Origin: Mermis nigrescens | Lineage: Eukaryota > Nematoda > Enoplea > Mermithida > Mermithidae | Direction of reading: 5' to 3' | Length of the DNA stretch: 64,000 bases | NCBI GenBank assembly: GCA_036768485.1 | Contig: JAVLUZ010000273.1 | Location: 6,404,846-6,468,845, forward strand | Part shown: one piece after another, positions 54,371-64,000 of the stretch | Layout: every line of letters begins with the position of its first letter | Position numbering within the stretch: position 1 is the stretch's first letter | Notes under the pieces: generated by a model | What the model was told of the DNA's origin: nothing | The model's database searches: none | The model's input: the letters and a program-made list of their open reading frames with translations, nothing else | Made by a program: the position numbers and the translations under genes

Positions 54371-54479
54371 GCGCGCATAGGTGATTGTTTTCTAGTCCCC
54401 ACCATTTATATCTTTAATTATCCGCTATTCCAAGTATATTCATTCTCTTTTGTTCCATCGGAGTATTTTTGCTAGTACC

Positions 54480-55345
54480 CTACTTTTAATTAACAAGATT
54501 TGAGTGCATCACTCAGTAAACTCAAGCGGTAGTATGCCAAGATAATGATTGCAGTCCGAGAACGCGAAAAACAAGATTATTCTGAGCATCCGCATTTCCT
54601 TTTTTAAGCAAGTCAAGCTTACCTTATTTGGACAGATCCAATGTTTTCAGTGAGAACAGTAAGCAACTATGCTGAGACGTTTAGCCCTTAGAAGGCACTT
54701 TATTTATATTTCATTTAATTCATCCTGACTTATAAGCGGAAAAGTTAACAGAGAAATCTTAGACAAAATCTGTTTTTTACAACATCCACTAGAGTGTAAG
54801 TTTAAACCCCTAGATCTAACTCCATATTGAGTGTACAAAGGTGGTTTGCTGGTAAGCCGAAAGTAGCTCTTAAGTCGTATTACATTTCTGTTGGAATAAA
54901 TTTATTGGGACTCATAACCGGAGTTGTTAGCAGACAAAAAACAGGCCAAATGTATTTTTCACTCTTAGATTCTTTACACTCTTTACACTGCTAATCTGAC
55001 AATAAGAAGATTTTTGAAAAAGATAAAAAATATCATATTGAGCTTAGTCATTTGTCTACATTGAATAAAAGCTAGACTAAAGAGAATGCAAAACTGAGCT
55101 AGAAAAGTCGTGTGACCGACCAAAATTTTAAAGAGCTATATTTTAACAATTACAGTAAAACTTTACTTGCTCTTTACACGCTGAGTAGAAGTGTAAAATA
55201 AGTTGAAAATGTAGAGTTGAATTTTTTTATTATCTACCTTTAAAAAAACGGCACAATACAGAACTGTCCCATTACAGCTGTAGGGGGTAGACATATGTTG
55301 GGGTACTCAAGTATATTATAGGTAAGCGCTAACGCGCCAGCTATG
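54480..55345 (+). repeat. GTGTAAAC array (family G)
   Basis: Collinear with 7600-8285, including GAACTGTCCCATTACAGCTG and the terminal GCGCTAACGCGC block. Confidence 0.65.
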
Positions 55346-56149
55346 ATAACCCTTGTCCTAATGTTGACCGTGATATATTAGCTATCAGACTTGCTACAAA
55401 ATGAATTATTATCTGCAGAAATCGGTAAATTATTGAAATTTTTATGAATGATTTAGTTTTTTGGGAATAGGTAGCTTCACATGCGCAGAATACAAGTAGG
55501 TTTAAACTAGGTTTTTTAGTTTATCTGCATCTGAGTATGTATCTGTCTGGTTTTTGTGCTTTTTCAAACTTGTTTTCCTTTAAACATCAATCAAAACTAA
55601 TAACTATCGGTTTACATAAAACAAAAAATACATTTTATAGCAAAGATTTCTGTCTTATTGTAACTAGGTTTTTTTGGTATATTCGCTTCTAATATGAAGA
55701 AATTTCGAATTTTTGTAGGTTTTTATAGTTTTCTGTGATAATAACTATTTTACGATTTTTGGGAACCAAATTGCACGCAAAGTAATAATAATTGAGTTTA
55801 CAGAAAAATGAAAAGATAACTCAAGGGTAATTTTTGCTATAAGTGCACCGCGATGGAATGAATAACAAGCATAAATTATCCCTGGAAAGAAAGCGATCAC
55901 TAATCAAAAAACGACATAATGTGCATTCCTCCGCGAGCATAGGGTGCATTACTATGGGACCGCAATTAAAAAGATAGTGAACTTGTCACAATTAATTTAC
56001 GAAGCCATTGACGATTAACTAAATACTGATTATATATTAAAAGAGAAATTTGATATTGATAAGGAGCTTAATTGCTTATTTAAACGCATCACAGCTTCCT
56101 CATCATCTCTTTTTCTGAGCCATTGAACAAATGTTTTGTGGAGGCATGT
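55346..56149. other. Unassigned interval
   Basis: AT-rich; nothing recognised. The frame 56030-56236 runs into repeat sequence. Confidence 0.3.
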
Positions 56150-58300
56150 TTTCTTTTTAGACGATACAGAATATACTTCGATTTTTAGCAGAAGTCTAAT
56201 TTTTAGTAGATGTTTATAACTTCTACAGGCAAACATGGGTAACTTCCCCTAGTTGCTCCTTTTATGTCCTTAATGATGCGTAATTCCGAGTATATTCGTC
56301 CTTTTTCCTCCATTGGAGCATTTTTCTTTGCTAGTATCCTACTTTTAATTAGCAAGATTTGAGTAAATAAATTAGTAAACACATGCAGTAATGTGCCACA
56401 ATAATGACAGAAGTCCAAGAACGCGGAAAACAACATTGTTCTAAACATTAACATTATCCTTTTGAAACAACTTTGTAAACACCTTACCTTATTAAACAAA
56501 TTAAATCATTTCAGCGTAAACTTTACACAACTACTGCATTTAAAGCACACTTACACTCATATTCGTAATCCTGACATGCGGAACATTTAAAAAATAAGCT
56601 TTTGCAATGCTCTTGAAATAAACTTAATTTTCAGTGTAAACTTAAAAGAATAACTGGGTTCAAAGAAAACATACAGTCAAATTCGTAATTCTGACCTTAC
56701 GGAACATATTTTGGAAAAAAATGCACTGCTCTCGAAGTAAAATAAATTTGTAGCGGAAACTTTACACATCAACAATAAATGAATAGTGTAATCTTTACAA
56801 AACTAATTGTCACATTCGTAATTCTGATCTTACATAGGACATTTGAAAAAATTAGGCTTCGCATAGAAAAAGTTTATTTTCAGTGTATACTATGTACAGC
56901 TACTGGGTGTAAAGAAATTTAATATCCACTTTTATAATCCAGACATTGCAATATCATTTTAAAAATTAATGTTTTACAATGTTCTGGAAGCAAAATGACT
57001 TTTTAGTGCAAACTTTGCAGTTTCATAATAAATCAATAGTGTAAACTTTATACAACTCATGAGTATAGAGAAAACTAACTATCAGAATCGAAATCCTGAC
57101 GTTACGGAGAACATTTTGGAAAAATTACTCTTTCGTAACGCTCAAAAAACAATGAATTTTCAGTGTAAACTTTAAACCTCCACAATAACTCAATATTAGG
57201 CGTCATTAAACGTGCTTATGTGCAAACGTGATCCTCAATGTTTAGTACATTTTTTTAAATATTTTTATGTCACAAGAGCGATCAAGTGCGAGACGACGTG
57301 TAACTATTGACTGTTATAATAGTTCGCAACTTGAAATTTAAAACAGAATGGTCCACAGTCAAAAAAGGCAAAAAATGTGTTTTTTACCCCACAGTTTTAA
57401 ACTTTACACTTTTAGACGTAAGTGTGCGTTCCCTTAAAGAAACGCGTCCAAGTGAAATGTATATGCCCTAAGACGTACATTATTTTTATTATACTTTGCG
57501 CGTTGCAATTTATAACCGGAGCGATTAAAACGGTAAAAACGTAATCTTTGTCGTACGCCACCTGAGTGTAAACTTCAAACCACCAGAACTATAGTCTGTT
57601 TCAGACGAGTACGGTCATAAACTTTAAAATTATCCCGACAATGAGCTGACAGATTGCGATTATAGCATTAATCTGGTTTATGATTACGTTAAACTTCCTC
57701 TTAATGTCGATGAAAATTCTGAAAATTTTTACACGAAGGTATTTGAAACAGACTATGATTCCGTAATGATCTTGCACAATCGCGATCAACTCCATCGTAT
57801 AGTCCTTAAACCCTGGTACTTTTCCATAAAAAAAGTTTTCCCGTACATTTCCCGATAGTTTTCCCGCGCTACCAATGATATCCGCAGAGCAATTAAAAAA
57901 ATTCAATTTATGCAATGTACTTGAAATAAAGTAGTTAATTTTTGGTGTAAACTTTACGCAAGCACTATTTGTAAAAAATTGTCACTCAAATTCCTAAGTC
58001 TGAGGTTACGCAGAGCATTTTAAAAGAATGATTCTTCGGAACTTCCTGATAGTAAAATATGTTTTTGTGTAAACTTTACACCTCTACAATAACTCAATAT
58101 TAGGAAGCGCCCGAGCGAGTGTGTGTCATTCAAAGCGTAGTACATTTTTACATTTGGGATCGTGTCCCAACTGATACCCGGAGAATTCAACGGATAAAAA
58201 CCTATAAAAAACATTTTTCTTCAACCCAGAGTTAAAACTTCCAAAACTAATTCAATATTGAGTGTCAAGAAATGCGACCAATCTCAACGCGTGAATGTAA
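56150..58300 (+). repeat. Family F arm followed by GTGTAAAC array
   Basis: The arm 56150-56336 (ATACTTCGATTTTTAG..., CCATTGGAGCATTTTTCTTT) is followed by the spacer also found at 63710-63870 (inverted) and then seven or so G units to 57400 and again 57925-58260. A non-repeat block (57590-57920) lies inside. Confidence 0.6.
57601..57915 (-). CDS. Unassigned 104-aa frame with hydrophobic C-terminus
   Basis: Lies in a stretch that lacks the G repeat motifs and has balanced codon use. The sequence GSAGKLSGNVRENFFYGKVP, GFKDYTMELIAIVQDHYGII and IINQINAIIAICQLIVGIIL suggests a soluble part followed by a membrane-active helix. Family unknown. It may be a captured exon within the repeat. Start and any splice sites are uncertain. 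Confidence 0.3.
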   Translation of the reverse strand: MHKLNFFNCSADIIGSAGKLSGNVRENFFYGKVPGFKDYTMELIAIVQDHYGIIVCFKYLRVKIFRIFIDIKRKFNVIINQINAIIAICQLIVGIILKFMTVLV

Positions 58301-58476
58301 CGCAGTTGCCGTAATATGTCAGCTTACTTAAAATAATTCATTCCCAAATTTATTTTTGACAACACAGGCTTTCATTCGCAATAATTGCAGAAGGATTTTA
58401 TAATTTTTGTCAGATCTCGAAAAAGCAGATACATACGTTGTTTAAATCGACATGCGCGTCTGCAAGAAATAGAGAT
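58301..58476. repeat. Part of a dispersed 0.5-kb block
   Basis: With the following frame it is a duplicate of 47985-48480. Confidence 0.4.
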
Positions 58477-58857
58477 TTAGATCCTAAGCCTGCATTTATG
58501 TAGATGATAATGGTTGATTAACATTTTTTCAATGAACTTTGGCAACACTTTCATGCGTTTGAGATGTTCAGAATTTATTAAATGTTTCCGATTTACATTC
58601 TTTTTGTGATTTCTGGAATATTGCAGCTCTAGATTGCGTTCGATGTGAAGTATTAAGCCTAGCACACTTGGACGATCTGTTAAAATACGTTTATAATCAA
58701 CCAAAAAATTTATTCCAAAACGGATCAGCGAACTTTCTAACACAGAAAAATCCTTTAAGAATTGTGAGATTCGAAACGACTCTTCAGATTCACTGAACGG
58801 TGAATACAAATGCAAATTTACTTTTACATATACATATATTTTTACTATATCTAACAA
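58477..58857 (-). CDS. Unassigned 126-aa frame, duplicated at 48.1-48.5 kb
   Basis: Reads FRISQFLKDFSVLESSLIRF, DRPSVLGLILHIERNLELQY, then a basic tail. The related block at 48100-48480 preserves parts of it (LPxFxEKxLI-like) with stops. It may be a decayed element protein; no family recognised. Confidence 0.3.
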   Translation of the reverse strand: MLDIVKIYVYVKVNLHLYSPFSESEESFRISQFLKDFSVLESSLIRFGINFLVDYKRILTDRPSVLGLILHIERNLELQYSRNHKKNVNRKHLINSEHLKRMKVLPKFIEKMLINHYHLHKCRLRI

Positions 58858-59266
58858 TACATATTATTGTTCCCCAAGGTGGCTGTGCGCGAAAAATTCG
58901 ATCTGTTAATTATGTTGTGGCGCCTAAAATTTAGCTTGTCCTAAAACAAAAAAAGATTTAAAGGTAAATTCAGACGAAAATATCGACAAAAACAAGAAAA
59001 ATCGAGCATTTTACAGAGTGCTTATACTATTTACAAACTGTGAACGTTTACGCCGTTATTTTCAGATGATTTTTGTGCAATAACATTAGAAACGTTCCAA
59101 ACGTTTCGTAGAAAATTGCCACAACGATTTTTTGATAACTACCAAGAATTTACTTTTTAACTGAATGTCAAGTTTAAATAAAGGCATTCATTCGTGGAGG
59201 TTGATGAAAGATTCAAGTTTAGTTTGACTCAATTTTCCATCGAAAAAATTCTATTCATTAAGTCAT
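58858..59266. other. Unassigned AT-rich interval
   Basis: No gene or repeat recognised. Confidence 0.3.
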
Positions 59267-59274
59267 AGCGTGGC

Positions 59275-59890
59275 CAGTGGCGGATCTAGGATTTTCCTGA
59301 GGGAGCGAGTATCCCAATTTTTCCAAAAACAGTCAAAAATATGTCCACAAATTTGCCTGCGCGAAATAGCGTTTTTTTCCGGTTTTTTACCTTGTATACT
59401 TTTACATAAAATCACTTTTGACGCAATATTTTTTCTTAAAAATTTTAAAATTTTCGACAATTTAATGCGAATAAATCATTAAATTTCTTTGACTTTGACC
59501 AAAATCTGGCGCGAAGCGCCAGAAAAATTTGTGAAATCAAGGCGGATAGACGTCTAGAAGCATGATTTACTGCTTGATTTCCTGTATTTATAGCATTTGA
59601 TGCGAAACATTGAAATTTTTAATTAAAAATAAAAGAAAACTATGCAAAAATAGCTGTTTCTGCTGTTAAAATTGTTTTGATTCCTATATGAACAAGAAAT
59701 AGCTTCCACGTCGCCAAGAAAATAAATGAATGTCATTAATAAGTATCATTTGGCGCGTAGCGCCGGAAAATTTTAAGAAATTACGAGTATGGTCACTAAC
59801 GGCCAAAAATCATTGAAAATTGCATATCCATTCTTTATCTCGCCAAATATTTCTGGCAAATGAGAGGCGCCCCCCTTAAATCCGCCCCTG
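59275..59890 (+). mobile_element. hAT-like element H2, full-length with perfect 8-bp duplication
   Basis: 616 bp. Ends CAGTGGCGGATCTAGG and, reverse-complemented, CAGGGGCGGATTTAAGG. Octamer AGCGTGGC at 59267-59274 and 59891-59898. Two GGCGCGAAGCGCC-type palindromes inside (59509, 59755). Non-coding. It serves as the empty-site reference for the MITE at 25358. Confidence 0.92.
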
Positions 59891-59898
59891 AGCGTGGC

Positions 59899-62800
59899 AG
59901 CACATACATATGTATTATTATAATATATTATTATAATGTAAAATTAAATCGCTGTAAAAAAATGTGTTATTTACCACAAACATTCTTTTAACTACTTTTC
60001 GCTGCATAATAACTCATATCGGCGCTTTACCGCAAATCTATAATATTTTTGGACTCGGAAGCACCTCTTTACATTTCTGAGGTGCACATGTATGGAAAAT
60101 ATGAATTCGTCCAGTAGAAAATAATTCAATGGTACACCTTCTACATCGTCTAAATTTTTTCTCATTATGTTTCAATAAAACAGTCAGCATGCATTAACCC
60201 AAAAATACAATAACTTGCGCAAAGTTAAATTCCTCGAGAATATTAGACCTAAAATCAAAACTACAATTTTGAAACTTTGAAGTTCCTTTCAATAGATTTT
60301 GTTGAAATACAGTGCAAAATACAGTTTTAGGTTTTTTTAAACAGAAACACTAATATCTAAATCGGTTTCGCACGCTTCTGAGTCATGTTTGTTTTTAAAT
60401 GCAAGGTTGTAAGATGTCTCAAGGCATTTTCCTTTTGTTTTTTTAAATGCATCACTCTTTGGAGCTAAGAGATTCTCAGTGTGGAGAGCATACCGCGGGG
60501 AATCTGGGGGTCTCTTGACCCTTAGAATGAAAAAATGGAGAATTTTGTGGGGAAAACTGAGCCAAAATGGAGGCCGCCGAAAACGGATAAACATTGAAAA
60601 TTTACATCAAAATCCATGGAAGTGAACAAAACTGTGTAATAATATAGAATGCTATTTTAGCGCTTATACCACTTTTGCAGGTCATTTTGACTCAAAACAG
60701 CTCAATTTTAGACCACTCCCGACCAGATGACCCCTCCTCCAGATCGACCATGGTGTGCACCTGTGGTCGAGAATATATTTGCAATTAACAGCATTGCGTT
60801 TCATGAGTCAGGCAGGACCGTGAATGGGAAGTGGGATTGAGTCTCGTCAGAATCCAAACTCCCATAATCGATATAACAAAATTAAAATTTCCGCCGGGTC
60901 CTCAGGGGTCCAGACTAGGTCAGAACGTTATCAGGACGTGCTATCTTATAAATAAGCAAATCCATAATGGTCACCCATTTTACTTAAGTGGAAGGTCCCT
61001 TATTTTGACGACCCCTAATTTCAGATAGTAAGAGAACAATTTTCAGCAATCATAAAACCACCATGAACGAGTTGTATATTTTGCCGAAATATAGCATAGA
61101 GTTGGAGGACACCAGACATGTGTGTAGGGAGTTTGGGGGTCAAGGGCCCCTCCAGAGCAAAAAAACGGGTAATTTTCTCTGGAAAACAAGGCAAAAGGAG
61201 GGTAAAAATTGGATGTAGATTAGAAGTTTTTATGAAAAAGGGCTAGAAAATGTGTAATAGCTAGATCAGTCAAAATTGATGCTAAAAATGATTTAGTGCA
61301 AAATTTGATGCAAAAATTTACTGGTGCAAAATTTGGTGCGAAAAATCCGATAATTTGATACATAATTCATAGCTTTTGCTCAAATTAAAATTAATCAAAC
61401 GTAATTAGATTTCGCAACTCGATATTTTTGTAGTAAACACACATCGTAGCAATTGTTCATTTTCTTAATTATCCGTTGGAGTTTGAACTTAATTTTCTTT
61501 TCTATTTGGTGCAAATTTTGACAAATGTGCGGATTTAGTGCATTTGGTGCAAAACAATTTGATGCAAAAACAGGTCCTAGTGGCGCGCTAAAATGTGTGT
61601 TTTCGACGTTTCTCGACATTCTGAACGACATTCTGAATCTGATAGAAGGTTTAAAAGAATTTTATTTAGCATTAAAATTTGATTGCTCTAGTAATTACGT
61701 GGTTTTAACACTTTTTCAGCGCTTATACCAGTTTTCGAGGTCATTTTGACCCTGAAAAGCTCTACTCATTTTGACCAACCCCCAGATCGGCCGTGCTGTG
61801 CTCTGCATCTATGGTGGACACCATACATGTACAGCATGGGAATTTTAAGGGGTGGGTTAGGCCCTGAAAATTTTTTTTAAAAGGTGCCTTTTTCGGGCTA
61901 AAAACGATGGGTACACTTCAAAAACACTGTTTTCTAACGTTTCAGACAATGCTCGCTTTCTAAAACATAAAGACGCAAAAGAAATCACACAAAAATTTGA
62001 GAACAAATTTAGTGAATTGAACAAAATATCGCTAAAAAATGTGCATATGGCGCAATGCGCCGATGAGATTTTTGAGCCGGAAATGAGCAAAAACGCCTAA
62101 GGCACACTTTGTATAACTTTTACAAAAAATCGACAATTCTGTGGGGGTCGCAGCCATTTTGCGGGGGGGGTCGGTTGCCAAGCTAGAGGGGGAGGGCAAA
62201 CCCCCACAGTACACGTATGGTGGACAATATTAGAAACGGTCATTGAATATCTGAGTAATTTGATGATTCACAGTCGTGGTGATTTCAAGATTGCTGAATT
62301 GAAAGGTGTTCTGTCTGTCACTAAATGAGGGATCGACTATAATTTGCTGTCTATCGAAATAGGACGTTTTGGCGACGCCGCTTAGGCGCCGGCCGTTTTT
62401 ACGCCGGACAAAAAACTTCCTCCAAAATTGGCTTAAAAGTGGCCAGAAACTGTACGATAATTTAGTTTTACGGCTATTTTAGCAGTGCGACTCACTATTG
62501 CGAATGCATGGCATTCCATGGCCATAGATGTGCAACATGGCCCTTCGGTCAATATCAAGAACTTTTGAAGATTACCGATTTTCATCCATTTTAAGTCTTC
62601 ATTTCGTAGCATTTACCACAGCAAAATTTCCAATCTTCATCATACAGGCCCGAACATCACGTGGACGTGGGGAATACTGAGATCTTCATGAATCCGGCAG
62701 ACCTCACAAAATCGACGGACCCCCATAATTAAAATTTGGCATGTTTTTGGGGATTTAGCGAGTTTCTCACTATTCTACACCTCCCAGAATTTGGCTGCTG

Positions 62801-63100
62801 CTCATGTAGGGTCCAGATTCTACCAACCCCCGTCTCGTTGTCCATGTCTGGTCATGACCGACTTCAGCATTAGTGAAAGAACAGATCCCAAGTTTGACGT
62901 CTATTCAGCTAACGGAGTCTTAAAAGATGATGTAGCACTTAAAATCGCAAAAACTCCAATAATTCACGATTTTAATCGATTTAAGCACCTTTGTAAAAAT
63001 GTGGCTTTTATACATCCCCTTTTTGAATATAGTCATTTTTCACAAAACAATTTCTCTAACAGCTAACGCATCTAAAACCATTTTTAGCAAAGAGACTTTT
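59899..63100. other. 3.2-kb gene-poor interval
   Basis: Contains a dispersed 'CAGATCG.CC.TG.TGTGC' block near 60735-60760 and 61775-61805, a GTGCAAAATTTGATGCAAAA repeat patch (61290-61345) and GGCGCCGGCCG near 62390. A plus-strand frame 62860-63066 (MTDFSISERTDPKFDVYSAN) looks mildly coding but has no family. No feature is firm. Confidence 0.35.
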
Positions 63101-63349
63101 CTGAGTGCCGCTATCCGATCTATAACCTAAGACAAATACAAAATGTTTCTAAAAATTAAAACAAAGATGTGGCGGAAATGTCAGTAATACACATGTCTGA
63201 CGTTCTTCGCCTCAGGCTATCGCCCATCAATACGATTGCATACGCATAAAACATTCTAAATAACTATGCATATTTCAAGTACGAACGTACGTGCATAAAC
63301 CCATTCAAAACCGTCTCAAGATTTGATTTCAGAAACCGATGTCTATTTG
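63101..63349. other. Unassigned spacer
   Basis: Nothing recognised. Confidence 0.3.
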
Positions 63350-64000
63350 TTCTCGGTTTATTATGGAGACTCAATTTTTTCATAAATCTTAATCGTAATA
63401 TCAGGATAATATTAGAATTACGAATCCGACTAAAATCTTCTTTACACTCTGTGGTTGTGTAAAGTTTATACTGAATATCAATTTTAGTTCTAGAGCCTTG
63501 CGGTAGCCAAATTTTTTTCAAAATGTTCTACGTAAATTCAGAATTGGGAATCTGACTGTTAGTTTTCTCTACGCCTAGTAGTTGTGCAAAGTTTGCACTT
63601 TACATTTGTTGTTAATATTTATATTATACTACAAATTTATTTTACTTCCAAATCTAAACCTTAGTGTTCCTTACACTTGATATTTGCGTAAGGTTTATGC
63701 CGAAAAACTTTGATCTGTTTAAATAATGTAAGGTTGTCTTGTTCGAAAAGAATAATGCTGATGTTAAGAACAATATTGTTTACCGCGTTCTTGGACTGCT
63801 GTCATTATTGTAGCATGTTACTGTATGTGTTTACTGACTGATGTACTCAAATCATACTAATTAAAAGTAGGGTACTAGCAAAGAAAAATGCTCCGATGGA
63901 ACAAAAAAGTTGAATATACTTGAAATTATGGATTATTAAGGATGTTAAAGGAGGGGACAAGGAAAAAGCTACCTAAAGTCGCAAAATCTGATAAAAATCA
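63350..64000 (-). repeat. GTGTAAAC array leading into a family F arm, cut by window end
   Basis: Inverted G units (TTCTTTACACTCTGTGGTTG, AGAGCCTTGCGGTAGCC), spacer TAATGTAAGGTTGTCTTG, then from 63877 ACTAGCAAAGAAAAATGCTC of the fold-back arm, running off the window. Confidence 0.65.

Larger units (their letters stand above)
51566..54475. mobile_element. Fold-back element family F, enlarged by four later insertions
   Basis: Left arm 51566-51745 (ACTAGCAAAAAATATTCCGATGGAAC); right arm 53070-53152 plus 54379-54475 (ATACTTCGATTTTTCGTG; GTTCCATCGGAGTATTTTTG). Inside lie two family M MITEs, a CAGGGGGATG element and a hAT-type element that splits the right arm. The order of insertion can be read directly. 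Confidence 0.65.

Overview
The window is AT-rich DNA from a metazoan genome, most likely an invertebrate (the phylum cannot be assigned from this stretch). There are no bacterial operons. It holds many nested transposable elements, minisatellites and only a few possible host exons. The diagnostic content is a Polinton/Maverick (adintovirus-like) gene set: a DDE integrase, protein-primed type-B DNA polymerase, A32/FtsK-type packaging ATPase, adenovirus-type cysteine protease, and major and minor capsid proteins. It occurs in at least three copies of different age.

Layout. 1-5 kb: a cluster of one hAT-like MITE family with short CACACCTGGGC / CATACGTGGGC ends and 8-bp target duplications, with nested and tandem copies, plus one GC-rich exon-like reading frame (1323-1680). 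4.9-8.3 kb: a fold-back element followed by long GTGTAAAC-rich arrays. 9.8-10.1 kb: a small secreted-peptide gene whose paralog lies at 51.2 kb. 10.6-15.2 kb: Polinton copy A, minus strand, decayed (penton-like, protease, MCP, small virion proteins, ATPase). 15.4-19.3 kb: degenerate repeats, including an ~88-bp palindrome-bearing array and a 1.3-kb GGTT-type satellite. 19.9-21.2 kb: a dead mariner/Tc1 element beside an integrase fragment.

26,083-45,022: a Polinton (copy B) delimited by ~250-bp inverted repeats that start with AG and are flanked by 6-bp near-identical duplications (TAGCAA/TACCAA). It carries an integrase, a polymerase N-terminal-like protein, a divergent TATA-binding-protein (TBP) homolog, the ATPase, the virion genes and a small membrane protein. 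Its ATPase gene is split by a second, 8.7-kb Polinton-like element (copy C, 30,393-39,063) with its own ~0.6-kb inverted repeats, a decayed polymerase and capsid/protease/penton fragments. A third inverted-repeat pair (22.3-22.9 / 45.1-46.1 kb) lies outside copy B. 46-64 kb: several hAT-type non-autonomous elements with clear 8-bp target duplications, more fold-back/GTGTAAAC arrays and a few unassigned ORFs.

How it works together: the Polinton genes form a virion/replication module. The most striking coupling is that nearly every gene in copies A, B and C is preceded, 26-40 nt before the ATG, by the same box TCTATAAATA (or a one/two-base variant), often fused to the stop codon of the upstream gene, while copy B also encodes a TBP-like protein. 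I infer an element-specific TATA/TBP transcription system making almost leaderless mRNAs. This is an inference from sequence layout, not a demonstrated function.
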